Assembly: GCA_040385245.1 (NCBI GenBank)
Contig: JAZKHT010000007.1
Span: forward strand, 650,852-714,851
Reading direction: 5' to 3'
Length of the DNA stretch: 64,000 nt
DNA from: JAZKHT01 sp040385245
GTDB taxonomy: Bacteria > Pseudomonadota > Alphaproteobacteria > Rhodobacterales > Rhodobacteraceae
A model generated the notes under the pieces. The model saw nothing but the letters and a program-made list of their open reading frames with translations. It was not told the origin of the DNA and did not search any database. Shown piece after piece: positions 16,460-25,541 of this stretch. The translations under genes were made by a program, and so were the position numbers. How positions within the stretch are numbered: the stretch's first letter is position 1; each line of letters starts with the position of its first letter.

Positions 16460-17419
16460 ATGAGCTTTCGTCTTCAACCAGCCGCCCCCGCCCGCCCGAA
16501 CCGGTGCCAGTTGTTCGGGCCGGGGTCGCGCCCCGCGATCTTTGCCAAGATGGCGGCCTCGGCAGCGGATGTGATCAATCTGGATCTGGAAGATTCGGTG
16601 GCCCCGTCCGACAAGGATCAGGCGCGGGCCAATGTGATCGAGGCGGTCGGGTCGGTCGATTGGGGCACCAAGACGCTGTCGGTGCGGATCAACGGGCTGG
16701 ATACGCCGTGGTGGTATCGCGACGTGGTCGATCTGCTGGAACAGGCGGGCGACCGTCTGGACATGATCATGATCCCCAAGGTCGGGTGTGCGGCGGACGT
16801 CTATGCCGTCGATGCGCTGGTGACGGCGGTCGAACGGGCCAGGGGGCGCACAAAGCCCATCGCGTTCGAAGTGATCATCGAATCCGCCGCCGGGATTTCG
16901 CATGTAGAAGAGATAGCCGCATCCAGCCCACGCTTGCAGGCGATGTCGCTCGGGGCTGCGGATTTTGCCGCCAGCATGGGGATGCAGACGACCGGCATCG
17001 GCGGTACGCAGGAAAATTACTACATGCTGCACGGGGGGGCGAAGCACTGGTCTGACCCGTGGCACTGGGCGCAGGCGGCGATCGTGGCTGCCTGCCGGAC
17101 GCATGGCGTCCTGCCCGTCGATGGCCCGTTCGGCGATTTCAGCGATGATGACGGCTTTCGCGCGCAGGCATTGCGGTCGGCGACGCTGGGCATGGTCGGG
17201 AAATGGGCGATCCATCCCAAGCAGGTGACGATTGCGAACGCGGTGTTCACCCCATCCGACGCCGCCGTTGCCGAAGCCCGCGAAATTCTGGCCGCTATGG
17301 ACGCGGCCAAGGCGCGGGGCGAAGGGGCCACGGTCTACAAGGGGCGGCTGGTCGACATTGCGTCCATCAAGCAGGCCGAAGTGATCGTGCGGCAGTCCGA
17401 AATGATTTCTGCCGGCTGA
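16460..17419 (+). CDS. mcl1: L-malyl-CoA / beta-methylmalyl-CoA lyase
   Basis: A 319-aa member of the HpcH/HpaI aldolase (citrate lyase beta) family, very like Mcl1 of Rhodobacter. Mcl1 cleaves L-malyl-CoA to acetyl-CoA and glyoxylate, and beta-methylmalyl-CoA to propionyl-CoA and glyoxylate. It thus serves the ethylmalonyl-CoA pathway for acetate assimilation. Typical parts are RCQLFGPGSRPAIFAKM, INLDLEDSV (metal/CoA region), FEVIIESAAGI with the metal-binding glutamate, and GKWAIHPKQV. Length equals the family norm. It is monocistronic. Confidence 0.92.
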   Translation: MSFRLQPAAPARPNRCQLFGPGSRPAIFAKMAASAADVINLDLEDSVAPSDKDQARANVIEAVGSVDWGTKTLSVRINGLDTPWWYRDVVDLLEQAGDRLDMIMIPKVGCAADVYAVDALVTAVERARGRTKPIAFEVIIESAAGISHVEEIAASSPRLQAMSLGAADFAASMGMQTTGIGGTQENYYMLHGGAKHWSDPWHWAQAAIVAACRTHGVLPVDGPFGDFSDDDGFRAQALRSATLGMVGKWAIHPKQVTIANAVFTPSDAAVAEAREILAAMDAAKARGEGATVYKGRLVDIASIKQAEVIVRQSEMISAG

Positions 17420-17578
17420 TGCCCAAATTACGTAACGTCACAACGAAAAGTTGACACGATGCCCGGTGAACGGGCACAATATTTCGACCGGCAGCCAGAA
17501 TCAGGGCAGGCCGAAAAATATACCCGCGCTGCGCACCGGGAAGAGGAGGCCCCGCGCAGCACCCTCGGGAGGACACAG

Positions 17579-17612
17579 GCCCCGGACGCAAGTCCGGGGC
17601 ACTGTTGTTTTT
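17579..17612 (+). terminator. Strong Rho-independent terminator before accA
   Basis: A perfect nine-base-pair stem GCCCCGGAC / GTCCGGGGC (17579-17587, 17592-17600) with a GCAA tetraloop is followed by ACTGTTGTTTTT. It lies 160 bases after mcl1, so it ends mcl1 read-through or a separate short transcript. Confidence 0.75.
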
Positions 17613-17733
17613 GGCACCGACCCTTGGGGTGGGGATGCGGTTCTTCTCTGAAGACCGCGCCAAAGATCGCTTCCATTTCACAGGCTTTTGCGCTGCGTCC
17701 GGGCGAAGAAGCGAACACTCCGCGAAGGCCAAG

Positions 17734-17762
17734 TTGCAAAATCGTCGGGGTGCGGGCATATA
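17734..17762 (+). promoter_or_regulatory. Candidate sigma-70 promoter of accA
   Basis: TTGCAA (17734-17739) and CATATA (17757-17762) are separated by exactly 17 bases and lie 26 bases before the accA start. Confidence 0.55.
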
Positions 17763-17787
17763 GCCTGCACCACCAGCGGAGTGCGCC

Positions 17788-18747
17788 ATGATCTATCTGG
17801 AATTCGAAAAGCCCCTTGCCGAGATCGAGGGCAAGGCGGAAGAGCTTCGTGCCCTTGCGCGGGGGAATTCGGGGATGGATGTCGGCAAGGAAGCCGAACA
17901 ACTGGACAAGAAGGCCGAAGGGCTGCTGAAAGACCTGTATCGCGCGCTGACGCCCTGGCAGAAATGTCAGGTCGCCCGTCACCCCGACCGGCCCCATTGC
18001 AAGGAATACATCGACACCCTGTTCACCGAATATACGCCGCTGGCGGGCGACCGAAACTTTGCGGACGATCATGCCGTGATGGGCGGCATCGCGCGGTTCA
18101 ATGACCAGCCGGTGATGGTGATCGGCCACGAAAAGGGCAATGACACCAAGTCGCGGATCGAACGGAATTTCGGCATGGCCCGCCCCGAAGGCTATCGCAA
18201 GGCGATCCGGCTGATGGACATGGCCGACCGGTTCCGCCTGCCCGTGGTGACGCTGGTCGATACGCCCGGTGCCTATCCGGGCAAGGGCGCCGAAGAGCGC
18301 GGTCAGGCCGAGGCGATAGCCCGGTCCACCCAGAAATGTCTTGAAATCGGCGTGCCGCTGATTTCGATCATCATCGGCGAAGGCGGGTCCGGCGGGGCGG
18401 TTGCTTTTGCGACGGCGAACCGCGTGGCGATGTTGGAACATTCGGTCTATTCGGTCATTTCACCCGAAGGATGTGCCTCCATCCTGTGGAAGGACGCCGA
18501 GAAGATGCGCGAGGCCGCCGAGGCGTTGCGTCTGACGGCGCAGGATCTGCAAAAGCTTGGCGTGATCGACCGGATCGTCAAGGAACCGCTGGGCGGCGCA
18601 CAACGCGCCCGCAAGGACGCGATCGACGCGGTCGGCAAGGCGTTGGAAACGATGCTGAAGGAACTGTCCGGCAAAAAGCCCGAGGCGCTGATCCGGGATC
18701 GGCGGCAGAAGTTCCTTGATATGGGGTCAAAGGGTCTGGCGGCCTGA
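17788..18747 (+). CDS. accA: Acetyl-CoA carboxylase carboxyltransferase subunit alpha
   Basis: A 319-aa AccA, which with AccD moves the carboxyl group from biotin to acetyl-CoA to form malonyl-CoA, the first step of fatty acid synthesis. Diagnostic stretches are IGHEKGNDTKSRIERNFGM, LVDTPGAYPGKGAEERGQ and GEGGSGGAVA. Length is normal. GGAG lies seven bases upstream of the ATG. sugE begins just after its stop. Confidence 0.97.
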   Translation: MIYLEFEKPLAEIEGKAEELRALARGNSGMDVGKEAEQLDKKAEGLLKDLYRALTPWQKCQVARHPDRPHCKEYIDTLFTEYTPLAGDRNFADDHAVMGGIARFNDQPVMVIGHEKGNDTKSRIERNFGMARPEGYRKAIRLMDMADRFRLPVVTLVDTPGAYPGKGAEERGQAEAIARSTQKCLEIGVPLISIIIGEGGSGGAVAFATANRVAMLEHSVYSVISPEGCASILWKDAEKMREAAEALRLTAQDLQKLGVIDRIVKEPLGGAQRARKDAIDAVGKALETMLKELSGKKPEALIRDRRQKFLDMGSKGLAA

Positions 18748-18748
18748 C

Positions 18749-19063
18749 ATGAACCCTTGGTTGATCGTTGTCGTCGCGGGCCTGCTGGAAACCGGCTGGG
18801 CGCTGGGCCTGAAATACTCGGACGGGTTCTCCAAGCCGGTTCCGTCGGCGCTGACGATCATAGGTGCGTTGGCCAGTTTCTATCTGCTAAGCCTTGCGAT
18901 GAAGGATCTGCCTGTTGGCACTGCCTATGCCGTCTGGGTTGGCATAGGCGCGGTTGGCACCGCCGTGGCGGCGGTGTTCCTGTTCGGAGAGCCGGTGAAT
19001 GTCACCCGCGTGGCGGGCATCCTGCTGATCCTGGCGGGGATCGTGGCATTGAAGTTCGCCTAA
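18749..19063 (+). CDS. sugE: SMR-family transporter, SugE/Gdx type
   Basis: A 104-aa four-helix small multidrug resistance protein. It matches the SugE (Gdx, guanidinium exporter) branch: LLETGWALGLKYSDGF with the essential Glu14, and LPVGTAYAVWVGIGAVG. Gdx proteins export guanidinium in exchange for protons; some also pass quaternary ammonium compounds. It starts one base after the accA stop. No guanidine riboswitch is visible, because the gene is fused to the accA transcript. Its last four bases overlap the convergent PPOX-like gene. Confidence 0.9.
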   Translation: MNPWLIVVVAGLLETGWALGLKYSDGFSKPVPSALTIIGALASFYLLSLAMKDLPVGTAYAVWVGIGAVGTAVAAVFLFGEPVNVTRVAGILLILAGIVALKFA

Positions 19064-19647
19064 ACCCAATCCGGCCAGATCGCGGTGGCGGGCAGCGCGT
19101 CGAATGCACCGCTTTTGATTTCGGCAAAGCTGTCGGCAGGTGTGGGCAGGTCCGCCGACGCATCACCCGACCACAACGCTGCGCGGTTCAGCGCCTTTGG
19201 GCATTGCGAATACACCTCGGCGATGCGGATCACCACAACCAGACGCGGCAGTTGGCCGTTGCGGGCAAAGCGACTGCGTAAGCTGTCATCGGTGGTCAGG
19301 CGGGCCGTGCCGTTGACGCGGATGGCGTCCTTGCTGCCCGCGATCAGAAACAGCAGGCTGACCCGGCCGTCGCGGATGATGTTTCGCAGGTTGTCCACGC
19401 GTTCGTTGCCGGTCCAGTCGGGCATGGCAAGCGTGCGGTCGTCCAGAACGGTGACAACCTGCTCCTCGTCACCGCGCGGCGTGCCATCGGTGCCTTCGGG
19501 ACCGACGGTCGAAAGGATGCAGAACCGACTGCGTTCGATGAAGGTGCGGTAGCTTGGGATCAGCGCGCGGCGAACCTTGATCGTGGCCCCGATACCGGGT
19601 GCGCCATACAAGGCCAGCAGATCGTCAAGGGTTTCGATGTGGTCCAT
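19060..19647 (-). CDS. Pyridoxamine 5'-phosphate oxidase-like flavoprotein
   Basis: A 195-aa protein of the PPOX-like split-barrel fold, closest to the FMN-dependent MSMEG_1061-type subfamily. Key stretches are RSRFCILSTVGPEG, LAMPDWTGNERVDNLRNI and VSLLFLIAG, where FMN phosphate would bind. It lacks the C-terminal dimer domain of true PdxH. Substrate unknown. The stop overlaps sugE by four bases from the other strand. Confidence 0.85.
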   Translation of the reverse strand: MDHIETLDDLLALYGAPGIGATIKVRRALIPSYRTFIERSRFCILSTVGPEGTDGTPRGDEEQVVTVLDDRTLAMPDWTGNERVDNLRNIIRDGRVSLLFLIAGSKDAIRVNGTARLTTDDSLRSRFARNGQLPRLVVVIRIAEVYSQCPKALNRAALWSGDASADLPTPADSFAEIKSGAFDALPATAIWPDWV

Positions 19648-19701
19648 GTCTGCTTGCCTTGGGTTGGTCGGATGCAGGGCCGGTTGAAGGGGGCGCGGGG
19701 A

Positions 19702-20439
19702 TCAGGGGGCTTTCGCGACAAAGCCCGCTTCGGCCATCAGGCGGTTTGACGCGGTTTCCACCTGTTCTGACAACAGGGCCATGAATTCTGCGACCGGTTT
19801 TCCCGGCGGGATGGGCGGCAGGAATTCGACCACGGCAAGACCCGGTTTGCGCAGGATGCCACGCTTTGGCCAGAACAGACCGACGTTGGTGGCCACGGGC
19901 ACGCAAGGTTGGTCAAGCTGTTGATACAAAAGCCCTGTGCCCACCTTATACGGCAGGTAGGCCCCCGGAGCGACCCGTGTTCCCTGCGGATAGATGATCA
20001 ACTGCCCCGGCAGCGCAGCCCCCTTGGCGACATCGGCCTTCATCCGTGCAATGGCCTGCCCGCGCTTGCCCCGATCCACCGGCACGCAGCCAATGCGCAA
20101 CGCGTACTGGCCCAGAAGGGGGGCATAAATCAGTTCCTTTTTCATGATGAACTTGGCGCGGGGCAAAGCGCCAAAGATCAGGATGATGTCGAGAAAGCTT
20201 TGGTGTTTGGCTGCGACGATCACCTCGCCCGTTGGCACCGTGCCGCGCACCTGCGACCGGATGCCGACCATCCAGCGGGCCGAGAACGCCACCCACCGGC
20301 AATAGCTGTGCATCGCCAGATAGGCGGCGTCGCGGCTGAAAATCGCAAAGGGGGCAAAGCCGATCGCAAGGACGGCCATCGCCAGATACATCTGGAGGAT
20401 GAACAAAAGTGACATCAGCCAGCGCAATGGGTTGGTCAT
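19702..20439 (-). CDS. plsC: 1-acyl-sn-glycerol-3-phosphate acyltransferase
   Basis: A 245-aa lysophosphatidic acid acyltransferase making phosphatidic acid at the inner membrane. The HX4D motif is HQSFLD (79-84) and the substrate motif is YPQGTR (150-155), with proline in place of the usual glutamate. An N-terminal membrane helix (SLLFILQMYLAMAVLAIGF) anchors it. The ATG overlaps the ftsX stop (ATGA), so it is translated with ftsEX. Confidence 0.93.
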   Translation of the reverse strand: MTNPLRWLMSLLFILQMYLAMAVLAIGFAPFAIFSRDAAYLAMHSYCRWVAFSARWMVGIRSQVRGTVPTGEVIVAAKHQSFLDIILIFGALPRAKFIMKKELIYAPLLGQYALRIGCVPVDRGKRGQAIARMKADVAKGAALPGQLIIYPQGTRVAPGAYLPYKVGTGLLYQQLDQPCVPVATNVGLFWPKRGILRKPGLAVVEFLPPIPPGKPVAEFMALLSEQVETASNRLMAEAGFVAKAP

Positions 20440-21335
20440 TTCAGTTCCCTCAGCTTGCGAAAGGCGGCGGCGCGCGTGGCAAGCAGCGCTACCCCGGCGG
20501 CGATGGGCGGCAGGCAGAACGGCAAAAGCCAGCCAGCACCCTGAAAGCCCAGACCAGTCAGAAATCCCCCTGCCTCGTCCACGCCGGGCAAAAGGGCGAC
20601 GGCGATGGTTCCGGCAAATGCACCTGCCGCAGCCCCGGTCAGCGCGCGTAGGGTGAACCGGCGCACAAAGGCAGCGGCGATATAATCATCGCGCGCACCG
20701 ACAAGACGCAAGACCCGCACCACTTGCGCATTGGCCGCAAGTGCCGCGTTCGCGGCAAGGGTGATCATCGCGGCCATCGCGGCCCCGATCAGGATGACCG
20801 ACACAAAGCCCAGCAGACGCAGACGCGCGGCGGCGGTGGCCAGTGGCCTGCGCCACCGGGTGTGGTCGTCCAGCACCGCACCCGGTGCTTCGGCCACCAG
20901 TCTTTGGCGCAGACCTTCGCTGTCATAGCCTGTGTCAGACTCGGTCACTTCGATCAGGCGGGGGATGGGCAGCGCCTCGATCAGCAGGTCGGGACCGAAC
21001 CACGGGGCCAGCAGCGCGCGCTGTTCGTCATCGCTCAGCGCGCGGGCCGATGCGATGCCGGGTGTCGTTTGCAGCAAGGCAAGCACGGCAGCGGTCTGCA
21101 ACTCCATCTGGTCAGGTGGGGCGGATATGCGGATCGTCGCGGTCTGGGCCAGCGCATCGCCCCATCGATCGGCAAGACGACCAGACGCCAGCGACAGCGC
21201 CAGCGCGAACACGGCAAGGAACGCCATCGCGCCGGCCGTGAATGTGGTCAGCCACGCGGTGTGGCCCGTCGGCGGAACAACGCGGTCGGCCTGGCGGTCA
21301 GGGGTGACAAGGGACAACAGCCGGTCGCGGATCAC
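20436..21335 (-). CDS. ftsX: Cell division protein FtsX
   Basis: A 299-aa FtsX-like permease, the membrane partner of FtsE, which controls peptidoglycan hydrolases at the division septum. It has four predicted membrane helices (first at about 27-50) with a periplasmic loop after the first helix. The start is GTG and overlaps the ftsE stop (GTGA). The sequence is divergent, as is usual in alphaproteobacteria; assignment rests partly on the ftsE neighbour. Confidence 0.88.
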   Translation of the reverse strand: MIRDRLLSLVTPDRQADRVVPPTGHTAWLTTFTAGAMAFLAVFALALSLASGRLADRWGDALAQTATIRISAPPDQMELQTAAVLALLQTTPGIASARALSDDEQRALLAPWFGPDLLIEALPIPRLIEVTESDTGYDSEGLRQRLVAEAPGAVLDDHTRWRRPLATAAARLRLLGFVSVILIGAAMAAMITLAANAALAANAQVVRVLRLVGARDDYIAAAFVRRFTLRALTGAAAGAFAGTIAVALLPGVDEAGGFLTGLGFQGAGWLLPFCLPPIAAGVALLATRAAAFRKLRELK

Positions 21336-22003
21336 AGGTCGGCCCCGGCAAGCTGGATGCGGCGGTTACGGATGCGCAGCACCCTTGCGGCGACCTGCGA
21401 TTTTGCCTGCCGGATCAGGTTCAGGTCATGGGTGGCGACCAGAATCGTCTTGCCCATGCGGTTCAGCTCCATCAGCAGGGTCAGCAGGCGCAGCGACATC
21501 TCCCAATCCAGGTTGCCGGTGGGTTCGTCGGCCAGAATGACATCTGGCCCCATGATGACGGCGCGGGCAAGGGCGGCGCGTTGGCGTTCCCCGCCCGACA
21601 GCGACGGCGGCAGGGCATCGGCGACCTGACCCAAGCCAACCCAGCCCAGCAGATCGGTCAGATCATTGTGCGCGCTGGCGCGGCCTGACACAGTCAACGG
21701 CAAGGTGACATTCGCCGCCAGTGGCAAATGGTCCAGAAACTGCACATCCTGATGCACGACGCCGATACGGCGGCGGGTCATGGCGACGTCATCGCGCGAC
21801 AGGGCGCGCACCTCGCGGTCAAAAATCGTGACGCGGCCTGCGGTTGGCAGCAGTTCGGCATAGGCGAGTTTCAGGAATGTCGATTTCCCCGCCCCTGACG
21901 GGCCGGTCAGGAAATGGAACGATCCGGGCGCAAGCCGCAGCGACACTTCGGACAGCAACTCGCCCCCGCCGTAGTTGTAGGCAACGTTTTCGAACGCAAT
22001 CAC
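21332..22003 (-). CDS. ftsE: Cell division ATP-binding protein FtsE
   Basis: A 223-aa ABC ATPase. Walker A is GPSGAGKS (34-41), the signature is LSGGERQR, Walker B with VILADEPTGNLD, and the switch histidine THD. FtsE hydrolyses ATP to drive FtsX. GTG 22003 is taken as the start because GAGGA sits just upstream and the family begins with IAFENV; the frame is open 117 bases further. First gene of ftsE-ftsX-plsC, divergent from the zinc-ribbon gene. Confidence 0.92.
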   Translation of the reverse strand: MIAFENVAYNYGGGELLSEVSLRLAPGSFHFLTGPSGAGKSTFLKLAYAELLPTAGRVTIFDREVRALSRDDVAMTRRRIGVVHQDVQFLDHLPLAANVTLPLTVSGRASAHNDLTDLLGWVGLGQVADALPPSLSGGERQRAALARAVIMGPDVILADEPTGNLDWEMSLRLLTLLMELNRMGKTILVATHDLNLIRQAKSQVAARVLRIRNRRIQLAGADL

Positions 22004-22168
22004 CCTTTGTCCTCTTCCACCCTTGCCTGCGCGCGCAGCATTGCCCAAGGTGAAGGCGGTTGCAATCGGCTGGGGCCGGTTGTTCGCTTGGCGTTGACCG
22101 TGAAAAGCAGCTAGAATCACTTTCGACGCCTGTGATGGGTGGTGGGTTCAAACGGGGACTGTGATCTG

Positions 22169-22990
22169 ATGCGGCTGATCTGTCCGAATTGTGATGCGGA
22201 ATACGAGGTAGGCGACGACGCCATCCCCGAAGCGGGGCGAGACGTGCAATGCTCTGGCTGTGGGCACGCGTGGTTCCAGTTGCCGCCGGATGTCGAGGCG
22301 GCAATTGCCGCGGAAGAGGCGCTGTTTGGCGCAATGCCTGCCACGGCGACCGAACAAGATGACGACGACGACGACGATCTGGTTGCCGCTTTGGGCGACA
22401 CACCGGCCGCGCCGCCGAACATGCCCCCCCGACGCACGATGGACGAAAGCATCCTTGCCGTTCTGCGCGAAGAGGCAGAGCGGGAGGCGGCCGTTCGCCG
22501 GACCGAGGCGGCACCGCTGGAGACCCAGACCGAACTGGGCTTGGTCGTTCCCGCCCCTGCCGCCGCCGGGGCCGAAACGGGCGGCTTGGCCGCCACCGCC
22601 GCCCGCCGCATCGCGCGGATGAAAGGTATCGACCCTGACGCCGCCCCGCCCCCGAAACCCGCATCGCGTCGCGAATTGCTGCCTGATATCGAGACGCTGA
22701 ATTCGACCCTGCGTCCGGGAACGCAGGACACCGCCCTGCCGGATATCGCACCGCTGGGAAAATCCGCGTCCGAACGCAGCGGATTTCGCAATGGGTTTCT
22801 GCTGATGATGATTCTGGCGGCGGTGGTCGTCGCCACCTATGTCATGGCACCGCGCATCGCCGAACAGATCCCCGGCGCGGCCGCGGCGTTAAAGGGCTAT
22901 GTCGCGTCCATTGACGCGTTGCGGCTGTGGTTGGACGGCGTGTTGCGCGCGGCAACGCAGGCCGTGCGGGGCATGACGGGCGAAGGGTAA
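22169..22990 (+). CDS. Zinc-ribbon membrane protein (MJ0042-type)
   Basis: A 273-aa protein beginning with a zinc ribbon, CPNCDAEYEVGDDAIP...CSGCGHAWF, in the first 40 residues. A long, disordered acidic and proline/alanine-rich linker follows, including a run of seven aspartates. A single membrane helix (FLLMMILAAVVVATYVMA) comes near residue 220, then a short C-terminal part. Such proteins are common in alphaproteobacteria beside ftsE; function unknown. ATG 22169 places the zinc ribbon at the very N-terminus. Confidence 0.85.
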   Translation: MRLICPNCDAEYEVGDDAIPEAGRDVQCSGCGHAWFQLPPDVEAAIAAEEALFGAMPATATEQDDDDDDDLVAALGDTPAAPPNMPPRRTMDESILAVLREEAEREAAVRRTEAAPLETQTELGLVVPAPAAAGAETGGLAATAARRIARMKGIDPDAAPPPKPASRRELLPDIETLNSTLRPGTQDTALPDIAPLGKSASERSGFRNGFLLMMILAAVVVATYVMAPRIAEQIPGAAAALKGYVASIDALRLWLDGVLRAATQAVRGMTGEG

Positions 22991-23009
22991 ATTTCGCGCT
23001 GGCTGCGGG

Positions 23010-25517
23010 TCAGAACAGATCGAGCAAACGGCGCAGATAATCGCGTTCGCTGCTGGGTCGTTCCTGATCGCCTGACCGGCGGCGGATTTCATCCAGCAGG
23101 TCTTGCGCGCGGCGATAGACGTCTTCGCCCTGCAACATGTTGCGGTCCGAGCCGATGCGCGCGCTGTCGCCCGGTTCGCGGCCCAAGGGATCGCGCTGGC
23201 TGTTGGGGTCAGCCTGACCGAATTCCGCGCCCTGCTGCGCATCGCCTTGCTGGCGCTGTTCCTGTGCCATCGCCTCGCCCAGATTGCGCATGCCTTCGCG
23301 CAGGGCTTCCATCGCTTCGGCCTGCCGGTCCAGCGCGCCGGGAAGATCACCGTCGCGCAGGGCATCTTCGGCCTGATCCATCGCGCGACCGGCGCGGTCG
23401 AGCTCCTGCCGGCCCGCCTCTCCTTCTTCGGTGCCGTCGCCGGGCAGGGGATTGCCCTGCAGCTGGCCAAGGCGGTCGCGCAGTTCGCGCTGGCGGTCCG
23501 ACAGGCTGCCCTGTCCTTCGCCTTGCCCTTCACCCTGCTGTTCGCCGGGTTGCTGGCCGTTGTTGCCTTCCTGCCCGTCTTGCAGGTCGCGGAAGGCGTC
23601 ATCGGACAGTCCCTGCTGATCGCGCAGCGTTTCCTGCAGATCGCGCATGGCCTGCTGGCCGGGGCCGCCCTGACCCTGACCGCCTTCACCTTGCGCCACC
23701 TGCATGTTTTCCATCAACTGACGCAGCATTTCCATCAGTTCGGCAGCTTCGGCCATGCGGCCTTCTTCCATCAGCTTTTGCAGCTCGTCCAGCATCGCCT
23801 GAAGCTGGTCGCCGGACATTTCCATGCCGGGCATGTTTTCGGAAAGTTGGCTGTCGGGGTTGCGCTGCGCCTCTTCGGCCAGTTCGCGCATGTAGTCGTT
23901 CAGGGCCTGACGCAGTTCCTGCATCAGTTCTTCGATTTCGGATGGATCGGCCCCGTTTCTGATCGCCTCGTCCAGACGGTCCTGCGCGCGTTGCAGGCGT
24001 TCCATGGCGCTGGCCAGATCGCCTTCTTCGACCAGCAGGGCAATCGCCCACAACTCTGACGCAAAGGCATCGCGGCCTTCGGGTGACAGGGTGGCTGCGG
24101 CGGTGTCCAGATCGCGGATCAGCACACGCAGGCGCAGATAGGCGCGTGCGTTGCGGATGAATCCTTCGGGGCGAAAGCTGATGGCCTTGAGCACCTGCAC
24201 CACGCGGGGCGCGTTGACCCGCGACCACAGCAGATCGCGCCGCATCTCGATAAGGCCAGCGGCCAGCGGATCAAAGAACCGCCTGCCCGGCAGGGTGACG
24301 TGCAGCGGATCGGCGGTTCCGGTCTGACCTGCCGCATCGGTGACGGCATAGGCCATGGTCACGGGCAAGTTGGCAAAGGGATGCTGCGACAGATCGTCGA
24401 TCAGCGTTTCGGTAAAGTCCGCCCGGTTGCCGCTGACCGGCAGCGGCAGATCAAGGATCACAGCCTCGCGCGGTTCGGGATCGACGGTCAGGCCGTACAC
24501 GCGCGGCACGGCGGGCAGGTCGAGCGCGATGGTCACCTGCCCTGCGGTGATGCCGTAGTCGTCCTTGGTGGCGAAGGTCTGTTTCAGGCGGCCATCCGCC
24601 TCGCGCGCGATGTCGGGGGATGGGGTCACCGATGGCGGCGCATCGGGGATTGCCACGATGTCCCATGTTCGGCCACCGGGGCCGTCAATGGTGATCGTGC
24701 CGGATTGGGCAAGGGTGAAATCCTGTGCCGGTTCCGACGCGGCGGGCACATCGGTTCGGGCGGAAATCGTTTCGGACAGCGTCAGCGCGCCCATTTCGCC
24801 ATACAGGCGGAATTGCAGGCGGGTGCCTTCGGGCAACTGGACGGATGCCGCGTCGATGTCGTTCAGATATAGCGTGGGCTTGCCAGTGTGGGCGGGGGGC
24901 TGGGCCCAGCCTTCCCACGTCGGGCCGGCGGCCAAAGCCTCGGCCGAACCGGGGGCAAGGGCCTGCACCGATGTGACACGCCACAGCGACCCGAACAGCA
25001 GCGCCAGCACGAGCCCGGTCAGCGCGACATAGCGCAGGGCATAGGGGTCGCGGCTGGACAGGCGCAGATCGGGCTCCACCGCGCGGGCGGCGGCGGCGCG
25101 GGTGGCCATGCGGGCCAGATGCGCGCGCCACACCGCCGTTGAGGCCGGATCGTCGGTGCCGATCGCCTGGGTGTCCGTCAACGCCGCGATGGGACGGCCC
25201 GGAAGCCGCTGATCCAACCGGATCAGCGCATCGCCTTGGGTGGGCCGATGGAAACTGCGAACGCCCTGCACCAGCGCCCAAAGCGCGGCAAGCAGGATCA
25301 GGATCAACGCAGGCCAGACCACCTCGAGCGGCAAATGATCCTGCACGCCAAAAGACAGCGCGGAAAGAGTGGCAATCAGGATCGTCCACAGCGGCCAGAA
25401 CGAGCGGGTCAGACGTTCGGCCCAAAGGCCCGCCAGCGTCAGGCGCAGCGGGCGGGCAAGGCGCGCGATAACGCCTGCAACGTCAGGGCTTTGGTCTGGA
25501 CCTGTCATATCCCTCAT
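23010..25517 (-). CDS. TIGR02302 / DUF4175 membrane protein
   Basis: An 835-aa alphaproteobacterial protein of the TIGR02302 (DUF4175) family; function unknown. Two closely spaced membrane helices come within the first 70 residues, a third (YVALTGLVLALLFGSLW) near 170, then a large soluble part. The C-terminal third is a Gln/Gly/Glu-rich helical region (GEGGQGQGGPGQQ, GEQQGEGQGEGQG) and ends with a conserved RDYLRRLLDLF-like tail. The start could be this ATG or one three codons inside. Lies 24 bases after lysA. Confidence 0.85.
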   Translation of the reverse strand: MRDMTGPDQSPDVAGVIARLARPLRLTLAGLWAERLTRSFWPLWTILIATLSALSFGVQDHLPLEVVWPALILILLAALWALVQGVRSFHRPTQGDALIRLDQRLPGRPIAALTDTQAIGTDDPASTAVWRAHLARMATRAAAARAVEPDLRLSSRDPYALRYVALTGLVLALLFGSLWRVTSVQALAPGSAEALAAGPTWEGWAQPPAHTGKPTLYLNDIDAASVQLPEGTRLQFRLYGEMGALTLSETISARTDVPAASEPAQDFTLAQSGTITIDGPGGRTWDIVAIPDAPPSVTPSPDIAREADGRLKQTFATKDDYGITAGQVTIALDLPAVPRVYGLTVDPEPREAVILDLPLPVSGNRADFTETLIDDLSQHPFANLPVTMAYAVTDAAGQTGTADPLHVTLPGRRFFDPLAAGLIEMRRDLLWSRVNAPRVVQVLKAISFRPEGFIRNARAYLRLRVLIRDLDTAAATLSPEGRDAFASELWAIALLVEEGDLASAMERLQRAQDRLDEAIRNGADPSEIEELMQELRQALNDYMRELAEEAQRNPDSQLSENMPGMEMSGDQLQAMLDELQKLMEEGRMAEAAELMEMLRQLMENMQVAQGEGGQGQGGPGQQAMRDLQETLRDQQGLSDDAFRDLQDGQEGNNGQQPGEQQGEGQGEGQGSLSDRQRELRDRLGQLQGNPLPGDGTEEGEAGRQELDRAGRAMDQAEDALRDGDLPGALDRQAEAMEALREGMRNLGEAMAQEQRQQGDAQQGAEFGQADPNSQRDPLGREPGDSARIGSDRNMLQGEDVYRRAQDLLDEIRRRSGDQERPSSERDYLRRLLDLF

Positions 25518-25541
25518 CGTCGCGCGGCGGCGGGTGCAGCG

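Larger units (their letters stand above)
17420..17787 (+). other. Structured 368-bp intergenic region, mcl1 to accA
   Basis: No convincing gene. It contains at least four hairpins: GCCCG/CGGGC (17461-17475), GCTGCGC/GCGCAGC (17528-17534 with 17554-17560), CCTC/GAGG (17563-17572), and a strong terminator at 17579-17611. The accA promoter follows at 17734. The first part may hold the mcl1 3' end, an attenuator or a small RNA. Confidence 0.45.

Noticed and set aside
17428..18441. Leftward frame over the accA 5' region and intergenic area.
   Set aside because: Overlaps accA in antisense; no ribosome site, promoter or recognisable protein.
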